Shown piece by piece: positions 8,377-16,475 of a DNA stretch of 25,166 nucleotides. This DNA comes from JAADHY01 sp964428935 (GTDB lineage Bacteria; Planctomycetota; Planctomycetia; Planctomycetales; Planctomycetaceae). The notes beneath the pieces are model-generated. The model was not told the DNA's origin, did no database searches, and worked only from the letters and a program-made list of their open reading frames with translations. The position numbers and the translations under genes are program-made. Each line of letters opens with the position of its first letter. Position 1 is the first letter of the stretch. The stretch spans positions 1-25,166 of the forward strand of contig CAYSAG010000041.1 of assembly GCA_964428935.1 (NCBI GenBank), given 5' to 3'.

Positions 8377-11007
8377 GTGCTGGAACCGCCCTCGGAACAA
8401 CTGCAACGCCTTCTGACCCAGTTTCGTCTGTGCACGCCGTCCGACTTGCGGCGGTGTCGGCGTCTGGTGCGCCGGTTGGCTCACGACCTGCCGGCCTTCG
8501 ACTCGGTCTGGATTGACGCTCTGGTCCAGGCTGGCCGCTTGACTTCTTTCCAGGCTCGCGTCCTCGAGTCGCCTCACCCCGAGCAGCTGGGCGTGGGACC
8601 TTGCGTTTTGGTGGACCAACTGGGCCGAGGCCACTCGGGCGCCACGTTCCTGGCTCGACACGTCGACAGCGCCGAGCGGTGCGTGCTGAAACGAATGACC
8701 TTTCCGCCCGAGACGCTGCCGCCGGTGGTCGAACGGCTGAACCAGTTGGTCCAGACCGCTCGCAGCCTTTCCCACCCCCACGTCGTGGCTCCGCACCTGT
8801 GCAAAGTGCTGGCACCGGCAGCGGCCGACGGCCGTGGGCGTTCCAGCCCGGCCGACCCGACCGACGTCGTTCTGCTCAGCCGCCACGTACCCGGGCTCAC
8901 GTTGAAGGAACTGCTCATTCGCCGCGGCCGCTTCTCCCCCACCGTCGTGTACGAAATCGGGCGCCAGCTTCTGGACGGCTTGGCCGCGCTGGAGGCTCGC
9001 GGACTGGTCCACGGCGACATTGGTCCGTCCAACGTCCGGCTGACCGCCAAGGGCCAGGCCGTGCTGGTGGACGCCGGAGTACGTCCGGCGGTCGAACCGG
9101 AGCTGTCTCTTCACGCGGCGCGGTCGCCCGAGCGGTACGACGGGGTCGCACCGGAACGAATTGGAACGGCCGCGCCAGCCACCGTCCTTTCCGACCTGTA
9201 CGCCCTCGGGTGCCTGTTGTGGACCTTGCTCGCCGGACGCCCGCCCTTCCCCACCGGCGACCCGCTGGCGAAACTGGCGGCTCACCAAACGCAGCCCGTG
9301 CCCGACGTTCGCGAGTGGAGCCCCGACACGCCGGCGCCCCTGGCCGGGTTGATTGCCCACCTGACGGCGTTCCAACCAGACGACCGCCCGCAGTCGGCCG
9401 CCGAGGCCCTGCAGGCTTGGGGACGCCCAACCCGCTTCGGCCAGCGACGGCTTCGGCAGTTTCGAGCTCAGTTCGACGTCAGCGTGCCGAACGTGCCGCC
9501 GCCAGCCGGCTCCCGCAGCTCCGGACGCTGGTCCGTCCTGGTTGCGTTGGTTTTTGCCCTGTCCGGGTTGACGTTGGGTCTGTTGGACCGCGGAGCTCGC
9601 GGCTACCTGCTCGACCTGGCCGGACGCCTGCCGTTGGCCCGAACCTTGACCGCCCCACTGACCGGCTCGACGGCCTCTCTCCACCGGGCCGTTCAGCCCA
9701 CGGCCGACGGCGCTTCTGCCACCAACGCCAGTCAGCGTTTTGAGCCCACGCCTTCGACCGGCGGCAACTCGCTTGCCGACCGGCCCGCGGCCGACGAGCG
9801 CCTGCTGCCCATTCCCGCGCCGGACGCCGAGGGCGTCGTCTTGCTAGACCACGACGGCCCTTACCGGGCGACCGACCTCAGCACGGCCGGCCCGTTGGTC
9901 CTTCGCGGCGTCGACGGCGCAGCTCCGACCATTGTCGTCGACTCCTCGCCGCTCCGAATCTGGGCCCAAGAAGTGCTGCTGGACAACGTGCGGCTGGTCA
10001 CGGCCGAGGTTTGGCGGGCGGCTCGAGCGGGCGTGGCGGCAACAGCGGCACAAGCGAGCGACACGGCGGCGTCCGGTTCGAGACGGCTCTCACCCGAGCT
10101 GCCCACTCCGACGGACAGCCCCTCACAGCGGCGTCGGCCGACCGCCCTGCTGCTGGTCCGCTCCCACACCTTCACCGCCCGCTCGTGCCTGTTCCAGACC
10201 GGACCGGTCGACTCGTCGGAGCACGCGAGCCGCGTCGGGGACTCGACGGCGACTTCCACCGCAAGCGGGTCCGACCAACCCCAGCGGCCAACGGCGGCCA
10301 GCGGGGCGGGCGGTGGGACGGAACTGCTGGTGGCCGCAGCTTGGAAGCCGCTCGACGCCTCCGCAGCAACTTCCAAGCTGGTGGCTTTCGAAGACTGCGT
10401 TTTTGCGGGCCCGTCGGCCGCTGTGTACGTCGGCGGGGACGCTCAGCTGCTCAGCTTCTCCAACTGCCTCAAGTTGGGCGGTGGAGCTTTCCTGCACGTG
10501 GCCGCGGTCGAACTGGCGGGACGAACGCTGCAGGTCGAGCTTTCTCACGTCACGCTGCGCGACAGCGGGCCGTTGCTGCGACTGCTGTGGCCGGCGGGCC
10601 GGTCGTCTCTGCTGCCCCAGAGTGCGGCGTTCCGGCTGAAGGTGCGGGCCCGGCAGTGTGTGTTCGGCCTGGCTCCGCAGAAGGGCTCGTTGCTGGAGTG
10701 GCTCGGGCCGGACCCGGGTCCTTCGTGGTTAACCGGCGTGGAACTGCGAGGGGGCGGCTCGCTGGTGCCCCCGAACGTCGGCCTGGCGTCGGTGGTCCAA
10801 CTGCCCGAGGGAGAGCGTCAACCGGTGCCGGCGGAGCGGGTGAATGTCGAAGGGCTGTTCGCGGCGTCGTTCCGCTTTGCTGGTCCGGTTTCGTCCGACT
10901 GGAAAACCTCGCTGCTGACGTTCTACGACACGCCGCGCTTCGACACGCGACCGCCCGGCGTCGACCCAGCTCGACTGCCCACGCTGCCGCGCCCGACCGG
11001 CCCGTGA
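8377..11007 (+). CDS. Transmembrane Ser/Thr-kinase-like protein, atypical catalytic loop
   Basis: An 876-residue protein starting with GTG at 8377 (AAAGGAAG upstream). Residues about 75-350 are a protein kinase fold: glycine loop G83-R-G-H-S-G88, lysine K105 in CVLKRM, catalytic loop HGDIGPSNV with D214 and N219, metal-binding D232 in VDAG (instead of DFG, at the standard 18-residue spacing), APERIG, and SDLYALGCLLW. The HRD Arg and the catalytic-loop Lys are replaced by Gly, so activity is possible but not assured. One membrane segment lies at about 386-404. The outer part (about 405-876) has a Ser/Thr/Ala-rich linker and a beta-rich region with parallel-beta-helix-like strands (VLLDNVRLV, FEDCVFAG, LSFSNCLKL). 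The ectodomain probably senses or binds an extracellular or periplasmic ligand, which is inference. It lies 134 bases after the secreted protein gene. Confidence 0.8.
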   Translation: MLEPPSEQLQRLLTQFRLCTPSDLRRCRRLVRRLAHDLPAFDSVWIDALVQAGRLTSFQARVLESPHPEQLGVGPCVLVDQLGRGHSGATFLARHVDSAERCVLKRMTFPPETLPPVVERLNQLVQTARSLSHPHVVAPHLCKVLAPAAADGRGRSSPADPTDVVLLSRHVPGLTLKELLIRRGRFSPTVVYEIGRQLLDGLAALEARGLVHGDIGPSNVRLTAKGQAVLVDAGVRPAVEPELSLHAARSPERYDGVAPERIGTAAPATVLSDLYALGCLLWTLLAGRPPFPTGDPLAKLAAHQTQPVPDVREWSPDTPAPLAGLIAHLTAFQPDDRPQSAAEALQAWGRPTRFGQRRLRQFRAQFDVSVPNVPPPAGSRSSGRWSVLVALVFALSGLTLGLLDRGARGYLLDLAGRLPLARTLTAPLTGSTASLHRAVQPTADGASATNASQRFEPTPSTGGNSLADRPAADERLLPIPAPDAEGVVLLDHDGPYRATDLSTAGPLVLRGVDGAAPTIVVDSSPLRIWAQEVLLDNVRLVTAEVWRAARAGVAATAAQASDTAASGSRRLSPELPTPTDSPSQRRRPTALLLVRSHTFTARSCLFQTGPVDSSEHASRVGDSTATSTASGSDQPQRPTAASGAGGGTELLVAAAWKPLDASAATSKLVAFEDCVFAGPSAAVYVGGDAQLLSFSNCLKLGGGAFLHVAAVELAGRTLQVELSHVTLRDSGPLLRLLWPAGRSSLLPQSAAFRLKVRARQCVFGLAPQKGSLLEWLGPDPGPSWLTGVELRGGGSLVPPNVGLASVVQLPEGERQPVPAERVNVEGLFAASFRFAGPVSSDWKTSLLTFYDTPRFDTRPPGVDPARLPTLPRPTGP

Positions 11008-11035
11008 CGCGAGGTCGGCAGGCTTGAGCGGCACA

Positions 11036-11055
11036 GACAGGAGCCGCGGCCTGTC
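11036..11055. terminator. Hairpin after the kinase gene
   Basis: GACAGG (11036-11041) and CCTGTC (11050-11055) form a six-base stem around an eight-base GC-rich loop, 28 bases after the kinase stop codon and just before the pyrB promoter. The position suits a terminator, but no T-tract follows, so the call is tentative. Confidence 0.28.
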
Positions 11056-11070
11056 CGGAAGTGGAGTTCG

Positions 11071-11099
11071 TTGAAGAGGCCGCCGACCGGTGTTAGACT
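11071..11099 (+). promoter_or_regulatory. Candidate sigma70-type promoter of pyrB
   Basis: TTGAAG (11071-11076), a 17-base spacer and TAGACT (11094-11099) match four of six positions in each element with ideal spacing. The -35 hexamer is identical to that of the rpmB promoter. Initiation near 11106 would give a leader of about 245 bases. Confidence 0.45.
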
Positions 11100-11349
11100 C
11101 ACGGCCGAGCCGCGGGCCGGGTCGTCCAGTGGCGGTAGTCTTGCGTGTGGTCTGAGCGTTTTTTCGTACCGGCTTCTTGCGGGACGGAACTGCGCGCCGC
11201 TGACCGACGGCGCCGGTTGGTACGCGGCGGGCCGTGGGGTGAGCTGGTCGTGTTCGGGGGACGTTCCGCTCGCCACCGAAGTCTCAAGGCAAGCCTGCCG
11301 GTCGCGCGGGCACGCAGAACCTTCCGGGCAACGCAACGAGGAAGCAGGC

Positions 11350-12324
11350 ATGAACGCGACGGAGACGGCAACGGGGGGACGGGTGCAGTGGAAACGGAAG
11401 CACCTGTTGGGCCTAGAGGAACTGACGGCCGAGGAAATTACGCTGATTCTGGACAAGGCGGCGGAGTTCAAAGAACTGGCCGCTCGCGGCGAGACCAAGC
11501 TTTCGCTGCTCCGCGGCACCGTGGTGGCCAACCTGTTCTTTGAGCCGTCGACTCGCACCCGGACCAGCTTCGGTCTGGCCGCCAAGCGGCTCAGTGCCGA
11601 CACGGTCGACTTCACCGCCTCGGGCAGCAGCGTCTCGAAAGGCGAAACGTTCTTCGACACGGCTCGCAACATTGAGGCCATGGGTGTGGACCTGGTCGTG
11701 GTGCGTCACCAGACGCCCGGCGCACCGCACTTGCTGGCTCGGCACATTCAAGCCGGAGTCATTAACGCCGGCGACGGCACTCACGAGCACCCAACTCAGG
11801 GCCTTCTCGACATTTTCACCATTCGCGAGAAACTGGGCCGAATCCGAGGCCTCACCGTCACGCTGGTGGGCGACATTCTGCACAGCCGCGTGGCCCGGTC
11901 CGACATTTGGGGACTGACCAAGCTGGGAGCTCGGGTCATTGTGTGCGGCCCGGCGACGCTCATTCCGCCACGCGTCGAAGAACTGGGCGTGGAGGTCTCG
12001 TACGACTTCGACGAGGTCATTCCGGAAAGCGACTGCATCAACCTGCTGCGAATTCAGTTCGAGCGGCAGCGGGGAGCGTTTTTCCCGTCGATTCGCGAGT
12101 ACGCTCACCTGTTCGGAATGAACGGCGAACGGCTGCGGCGAGCCAAACGCGACGTGCTCATTCTGGCTCCCGGACCAATCAACCGCGGCGTCGAAATTAC
12201 GCCCGAAGTGGCCGACGGCAGCCATTCGGTCATTCTCAACCAAGTGACGAACGGCTTGGCCGTCCGAATGGCGTGCCTGTACCTGCTGCGGCAGTACCAG
12301 TTGGAGCAAGGCGTGGTCCGGTAG
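11350..12324 (+). CDS. pyrB: Aspartate carbamoyltransferase catalytic chain
   Basis: Transfers the carbamoyl group from carbamoyl phosphate to aspartate, the committed step of pyrimidine synthesis. It has 324 residues from the ATG at 11350 (GAGGAAG just upstream). The frame is open further up, but similarity begins only at WKRKHLLGLEEL. All key active-site elements are present: FEPSTRTRTSF (Ser67-Arg71), SVSKGE with K98, R119-H120, HPTQ (147-150), LLRIQFERQ, and PGPINRGVE near the end. A 14-residue N-terminal extension precedes the first helix. No regulatory pyrI gene follows. Instead a dihydroorotase homologue lacking catalytic residues starts 114 bases downstream, an arrangement like the pseudomonad PyrB-PyrC' enzyme. 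The two genes probably form one transcript. Confidence 0.96.
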   Translation: MNATETATGGRVQWKRKHLLGLEELTAEEITLILDKAAEFKELAARGETKLSLLRGTVVANLFFEPSTRTRTSFGLAAKRLSADTVDFTASGSSVSKGETFFDTARNIEAMGVDLVVVRHQTPGAPHLLARHIQAGVINAGDGTHEHPTQGLLDIFTIREKLGRIRGLTVTLVGDILHSRVARSDIWGLTKLGARVIVCGPATLIPPRVEELGVEVSYDFDEVIPESDCINLLRIQFERQRGAFFPSIREYAHLFGMNGERLRRAKRDVLILAPGPINRGVEITPEVADGSHSVILNQVTNGLAVRMACLYLLRQYQLEQGVVR

Positions 12325-12438
12325 GACAGGTGCCGGCCGCAGCCAAGACAGCGCAGTGCAAAGGGCCAAAACCAGAACAACCCGACGACCAGCCAGGACA
12401 GTTCAGACAGCGAGCACGGGACGGAGGGAGCGAAGGAG

Positions 12439-13737
12439 ATGGCAACGTTGGTCATTCGCGGCGGTCGCATCATTGACCCCAGCCAGAACGTGGACCGCGT
12501 GGGGGACTTGGTCATTGAAGACGGCCGGGTGGTGGGAATCGACGTGCCGGCCAGCCCGGACGAAGTCCTGGACGCCGCGGGCCTGCTGGTCGTGCCGGGG
12601 CTGATTGACTGCCAAGTGGCGTTGCGGGAGCCGGGCTTCGAAGAGGACGAGACCATTGTGACCGGAACGGCAGCCGCTCTGGCCGGCGGGCTGACCAGCG
12701 TGGCCTGCCTGCCCGACACGGTTCCGGTGGTCGACAACCGAGCGGCCGCCGAGTTCGTCCAGCTGCAGTCGGATCGGGCCGGTCATTGCAACGTCTTCCC
12801 TCTGGGCGCCGTCACCAAAGACCACGCGGGTCAGGAACTGGCCGAAATCGGCCAACTGGTGGAAGGCGGGGCCATTGGCTTTACTGACGGCAAGACTCCG
12901 GTGGCCAACGCGGAGGTCATGCGTCGAGCGTTGCAGTACACACGCATGTTCGACCGACCGATTCTGTGCCACCCGCAGGTGCCCGAGCTGGTGCAAGACG
13001 GTGTCATGCACGAAGGCTTCTACTCCACGCTGCTCGGTCTGCGGGGAATGCCGCCGGCCGCAGAAGAAATCATGACTGCCCGCGACGTGGCTTTGGCCGA
13101 ACTGACCGGCGGCCGCATTCACCTCATGTGCCTCTCGACCGACGGGGCGGTCGACCTGGTGCGGCGAGCGAAAAAACGAGGCGTGCGCGTGACCGCCTCG
13201 GTCGCCGTCCACAACCTGCTGCTGACCGACGCCGAAATGCGCTCGTTCGACCCGAACCTGAAAGTCGACCCGCCGCTCCGGTCCCAGGACCACGTCGACG
13301 CACTCATTGCCGGCCTGAAGGACGGTACAATCGACGTCATTACCTCGGACCACCAGCCGGTGGCCGAAGAAAAGAAAGACCGCGAACTCGACCTGGCTCC
13401 CTTCGGAATCTCCGGCTTGGAAACGCTCCTGCCCCTGTGCGTGAAAGCGTTGATTGAACCGGGACACCTGACCTGGCCACAGTTGATCGACAAACTCTCG
13501 ACCCAACCGGCCCGGGTCCTTGGTTTGAAGAAAGGCACGTTGCAGCCTGGAGCGGACGCTGACGTGACGCTGATCGACCCGGAGCTGGAATGGACGGTGG
13601 ACCCGCAGCAGTTCCTGTCGAAGAGCCGAAACACGCCGTTTGCCGGCTGGAAGGTGCGAGGCCGAGCGACCCGCGTTCTGGTCGGTGGGCAAGTGCGCTA
13701 CACGCTGTCGGAGGGCGTTCTGGCCGCACGGGCCTGA
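12439..13737 (+). CDS. pyrC: Degenerate (probably non-catalytic) dihydroorotase, PyrC'-like
   Basis: A 432-residue amidohydrolase of the dihydroorotase family, with intact fold signatures (VVPGLIDC, LREPG, TSDH, APFGISGLET, and the C-terminal ADVTLIDPE). The metal site is broken. The family HxH is Q59-V-A61. The His expected in the strand after HLM is C231. The DHAPH motif reads DHQPV (304-308). The usual Asn of the MPNT motif is Asp. H178 and D304 remain, as does D150. Such loss is known for the PyrC' subunit of Pseudomonas, which does not catalyse but is required to assemble active aspartate transcarbamoylase. The position right after pyrB fits the same role. A catalytic dihydroorotase should then exist elsewhere in the genome. 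The ATG has GGAGG about 11 bases upstream. Confidence 0.92.
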   Translation: MATLVIRGGRIIDPSQNVDRVGDLVIEDGRVVGIDVPASPDEVLDAAGLLVVPGLIDCQVALREPGFEEDETIVTGTAAALAGGLTSVACLPDTVPVVDNRAAAEFVQLQSDRAGHCNVFPLGAVTKDHAGQELAEIGQLVEGGAIGFTDGKTPVANAEVMRRALQYTRMFDRPILCHPQVPELVQDGVMHEGFYSTLLGLRGMPPAAEEIMTARDVALAELTGGRIHLMCLSTDGAVDLVRRAKKRGVRVTASVAVHNLLLTDAEMRSFDPNLKVDPPLRSQDHVDALIAGLKDGTIDVITSDHQPVAEEKKDRELDLAPFGISGLETLLPLCVKALIEPGHLTWPQLIDKLSTQPARVLGLKKGTLQPGADADVTLIDPELEWTVDPQQFLSKSRNTPFAGWKVRGRATRVLVGGQVRYTLSEGVLAARA

Positions 13738-14009
13738 CGCCGTGCCGTTTCGACCACAGTTGCGTTGCCGTCACCGCGGACTTGTTCCGTGCGAGCGGCC
13801 GAGCCGGCGAGTCGTGGACGCGACGTTCCGCGCCGTCGGGCTAAACGGTTGGCCCTTACGGCTCTAGTTGAGATTGACGCGCCACGACAGCCAGCTTGCC
13901 GCACCGAGCCGCAGCCCCGACGACCGGAACCGCCGACCTCACAGACGAAGCCGCGTGGCGAGGTCCAGCGTCCGAACAAGCTCCAACCCTGGCCAGCAAC
14001 GGTGTGCCA

Positions 14010-14630
14010 ATGCCTTGCCCGTTTTTCGTCATTGACGGTTACAACTTGCTGCACGCAGCCGGACTGGCGTGGAAGGGTTACGGCCCGGGCGGGCTGGAGC
14101 GGGCTCGGCTGCGGTTGCTGCACCAGCTGCTGGTCCTGCTGACGCCGGAAGAGGTGGAGCGGACGACGGTGGTGTTCGACGCCCGTCCGCAGTCGCTGTG
14201 GCAGCCGGAACAGCAGCGGGTCGACCTTCACGGGCTGACGGTCCTTTTCGTACCCGACGCCGACAGCGAAATCGAACAGCTCATTCGCAAGCATTCCGCG
14301 CCGAAGCAGTTGCGGGTCGTCTCGGGCGACCACCGCCTGCACCGAGCCGCTCGTCGTCGCCGAGCCCAGCCGATTGACAGCGAGGTCTTCCTGCAATGGC
14401 TGCACCGTCGAGCGGCACGGCCAACCCACACCGCCGACCGACCGGACGACTCCGCTCACCCCAAGTACACCGGCCAGGTCAGCCCGAAAGAAACGGCCGA
14501 GTGGCTGGCCACCTTCGGCGACATTCCCGAAGCTCGCCAACTGGCCCGCGACCTGAAGTCCTGGTCTGAAAGCGAACTGGAGTTTTGGCAGCGACGGGTT
14601 GCTGATTTGCGTGACTTGCAGGACGAGTGA
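14010..14630 (+). CDS. YacP-like NYN-domain RNase
   Basis: A 206-residue protein of the NYN/YacP (DUF901) family, PIN-like metal-dependent ribonucleases. The family signatures are FFVIDGYNLLHA at the N terminus, VVFDARP, VPDADSEIEQLIRKH, VVSGDHRLH, and DSEVFLQWL. The acidic residues D9, D60-region Asp and the ADSE cluster are the usual metal ligands. The last third (about 140-206) is a charged, probably helical extension. The Bacillus homologue Rae1 cleaves mRNA on the ribosome, but the planctomycete role is unknown. The ATG at 14010 was chosen because the domain begins at once. The ribosome-binding site is weak, and a GTG two codons earlier is an alternative. It lies 272 bases after the pyrC-like gene. 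Confidence 0.8.
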   Translation: MPCPFFVIDGYNLLHAAGLAWKGYGPGGLERARLRLLHQLLVLLTPEEVERTTVVFDARPQSLWQPEQQRVDLHGLTVLFVPDADSEIEQLIRKHSAPKQLRVVSGDHRLHRAARRRRAQPIDSEVFLQWLHRRAARPTHTADRPDDSAHPKYTGQVSPKETAEWLATFGDIPEARQLARDLKSWSESELEFWQRRVADLRDLQDE

Positions 14631-14848
14631 AAGCCGCTCCGTCCCGACGAGGCCGTAGAAAAGCCAGCCGGTAGAGAAGCCACTCGGTGGGGGTCTCTTG
14701 CCGCGAGTTGGAGCAAGTGCGCGAGCAAGACGTCTGGGGTAAGAAGAAGGTACCGCCCACCGCTTCGGCAAGACACAAAAAACGCGTCAGGTGGCGGTCG
14801 AAAGGTGTCAGCGCTGGACCGGCTGGACGCGACAACGCCCCGTGTCCC

Positions 14849-15619
14849 TCAGCAGCTCAACGCCGCCTCCCGTGACGGGAAAATGCGAAAGACCTGATGC
14901 AAGTGCCGAGTGACGAAGTGTTCGTAGACGTCCTCGTTCATGTTGCACAACCGGAGCGAGCCGTTCAGCGTTCGCAGCTTCTTCTCGATCTTGACCAGCA
15001 TGCCCATGGCTGCGTTGGAGAAGTAGTCCACCTGTTCGAAGTCAATGACCAGCCGTCGAATTCCAGCTCGCTCAATCAACGCGCGCAGCCCGCCTTCGAT
15101 TTCGCTAATCGCTTCCGGGTGGACAATGCGGCTGTCGAGGAACCGGACGACCGCCACGTCACCGTCGATTTCGTGGACGGCATGCCGACTGAACTCTTCA
15201 ACTTCTCGTTGGATTCCGCCGCGTTCGGCTTCGGCCCGGGCTCGGTCAATCGCCAGCTCCAACGACTTACCCAACCACCGAGCCGTCACTTCACCTTTGA
15301 CGAGGTAGTCGGCCGCGCCTTCCTTCAGCGCCGAGACAGCGACCTCTTCGTCGTCGACCACCGTCAGCACGACCACTGGAGTTGGGCCGGCCGCCGCTCG
15401 AACAGCCGCCAGCGTGCGCAGGCCTTGGCTGTCCGGCAACGTGAGGTCCAGTAGCACGACGTCCGGTCGCTCCGCCGTCAGACAGCGAATGCCTTCCGCC
15501 AGCGTACCAGCCCAAACGACCTCGAAACTTCCGCTCTGGGATTTGAGCATTTGCCGCACCAGCGCGGCGTACGTCTGGCTGTCCTCGATCAAGAGAACTC
15601 GAGTCGGGGTGTGTTCCAT
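14849..15619 (-). CDS. Response regulator with C-terminal STAS domain (REC-STAS)
   Basis: A 256-residue signalling protein. Residues 6-125 are a receiver domain with acidic D13, phospho-acceptor D58 in LLDLTLPDS, Thr in VVLTVV and K108 in LVKGE. A helical linker (about 125-145) leads to a STAS domain (about 150-256) of the anti-sigma-antagonist type. In SpoIIAA-like proteins the loop reads DSSG with a phosphorylated Ser; here it reads YFSNAAMGML, with Ala at that place. The STAS part therefore should not be switched by serine phosphorylation, and the receiver domain may be the switch instead. ATG 15619 was chosen by domain position, although no good ribosome-binding site precedes it. A TTG at 15724 (adding 35 residues) is an alternative and lies just after a candidate promoter. 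Confidence 0.85.
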   Translation of the reverse strand: MEHTPTRVLLIEDSQTYAALVRQMLKSQSGSFEVVWAGTLAEGIRCLTAERPDVVLLDLTLPDSQGLRTLAAVRAAAGPTPVVVLTVVDDEEVAVSALKEGAADYLVKGEVTARWLGKSLELAIDRARAEAERGGIQREVEEFSRHAVHEIDGDVAVVRFLDSRIVHPEAISEIEGGLRALIERAGIRRLVIDFEQVDYFSNAAMGMLVKIEKKLRTLNGSLRLCNMNEDVYEHFVTRHLHQVFRIFPSREAALSC

Positions 15620-15754
15620 TGGCGGGATGACAACGGTTCTCTGCGCCCCACGACCGCGGTAGCGGCCCGCATCACCTTCTTGCGACACGGCCGTTGCGGG
15701 CTCGTCCTTCCTTCGTCTACTCAATCAACATGACAAGAACACTCAACACTGTGC

Positions 15755-15760
15755 AGTATA
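15755..15760 (-). promoter_or_regulatory. Candidate -10 element upstream of the REC-STAS gene
   Basis: TATACT on the minus strand matches the -10 consensus at five of six positions and is identical to the rpmB -10. A poor TTCGAA lies 17 bases further upstream. Initiation near 15748 would allow either start codon proposed for the REC-STAS gene. This is a sequence match only. Confidence 0.35.
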
Positions 15761-15947
15761 CCCCGAGTTGGGGGCGATTCGAAGTGAACCCAGAAACAAA
15801 ACTCTTTTCTCGCGTCGGCAAGGCCGTTACTTTCGCAACCGGCCGCACACGCTGACCGACTGGCAAGAACGAGCCTTTTCGCGAGGCAGCCGTCTGGTGA
15901 GCGTCGCGGGTGTTCCACTGAAGCACGTGGAGCCAAACGACAGAGAT

Positions 15948-16475
15948 TCACTCACCGCTCGAGCCCTGCTCCGCCTTGCCGCCGAACGGCGTTTGTCGAA
16001 CGTTGGCGGGCGGAGCGGCCTCCGCGTCCGGTCGACCTGTCTCGTTGGGTGCTGCCGGTTGCGGGCCGGTCGGCTCGGTGCCGACGCCGTTTTCCGGCGC
16101 GGTCGAAAGCCGTCGGTAGAAGAGTGCCTCGTGGTCGGACAGGCGGCCCTGGTTGAGCAGGTCGAGCAGGCGGTCCATGTCGACGTCACGAGGCCGCCCG
16201 GCCGCGCCGGACGGCAGCTCGGTTTCCGTCGCCACCCACGGCAGCAACGGCTCGGACCTCTGAACGGCTCGACTAGCGACGAACAGCGCGCAACACGCCA
16301 CGCTCACCAAGAACGCCCACTCTGCTGTGGACAGCGTTTCGACACTCTGCGCCTGCTGTGCCGAGCCGCCCGCAGTGACGCCACCAACTCGGTTCGCCTC
16401 GCCGGAACCGCCACCTGGGGCCGCGGCCGCCTTCGCCCCTTCCACCTTGTCTCTCGACGCCTCACTCGTTCCCAT
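15948..16475 (-). CDS. Small single-pass membrane protein of unknown function
   Basis: A 175-residue protein that I do not recognise. The first 47 residues are Gly/Ala/Ser-rich and polar. One membrane helix follows (about 51-70, WAFLVSVACCALFVASRAV). A short, well-formed segment comes next (DVDMDRLLDLLNQGRLSDHEALFYRRL), and then a Pro/Ala/Gly-rich tail. The ATG overlaps the end of the 1292-residue membrane protein gene by 14 bases, which suggests translational coupling and a shared function, perhaps as an accessory subunit of that protein. It is the last gene of the six-gene operon. The overlapping plus-strand frames lack recognisable domains. The function is unknown. Confidence 0.6.
   Translation of the reverse strand: MGTSEASRDKVEGAKAAAAPGGGSGEANRVGGVTAGGSAQQAQSVETLSTAEWAFLVSVACCALFVASRAVQRSEPLLPWVATETELPSGAAGRPRDVDMDRLLDLLNQGRLSDHEALFYRRLSTAPENGVGTEPTGPQPAAPNETGRPDAEAAPPANVRQTPFGGKAEQGSSGE

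Larger units (their letters stand above)
11008..11349. other. Kinase-pyrB intergenic region with pyrB leader
   Basis: The 342 bases hold a hairpin (11036-11055), a candidate promoter (11071-11099) and then about 245 bases of probable pyrB leader. A run of six T residues lies at 11159-11164, without an obvious stem directly before it. I saw no convincing leader peptide, PyrR-binding element or riboswitch, although long leaders of pyr genes are often regulated. Confidence 0.5.

Noticed and set aside
12433..12441. AAGGAG directly touching the ATG of the pyrC-like gene as ribosome-binding site
   Set aside because: The spacing would be zero. The GGAGG at 12423-12427 is at a usable distance and is the better candidate.
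14747..14808. Possible stem between ACCGCCCACC and GGTGGCGGT in the gap between the YacP-like and REC-STAS genes
   Set aside because: The arms mismatch by one base and are separated by a long loop, with no T-tract, so a terminator is not supported.
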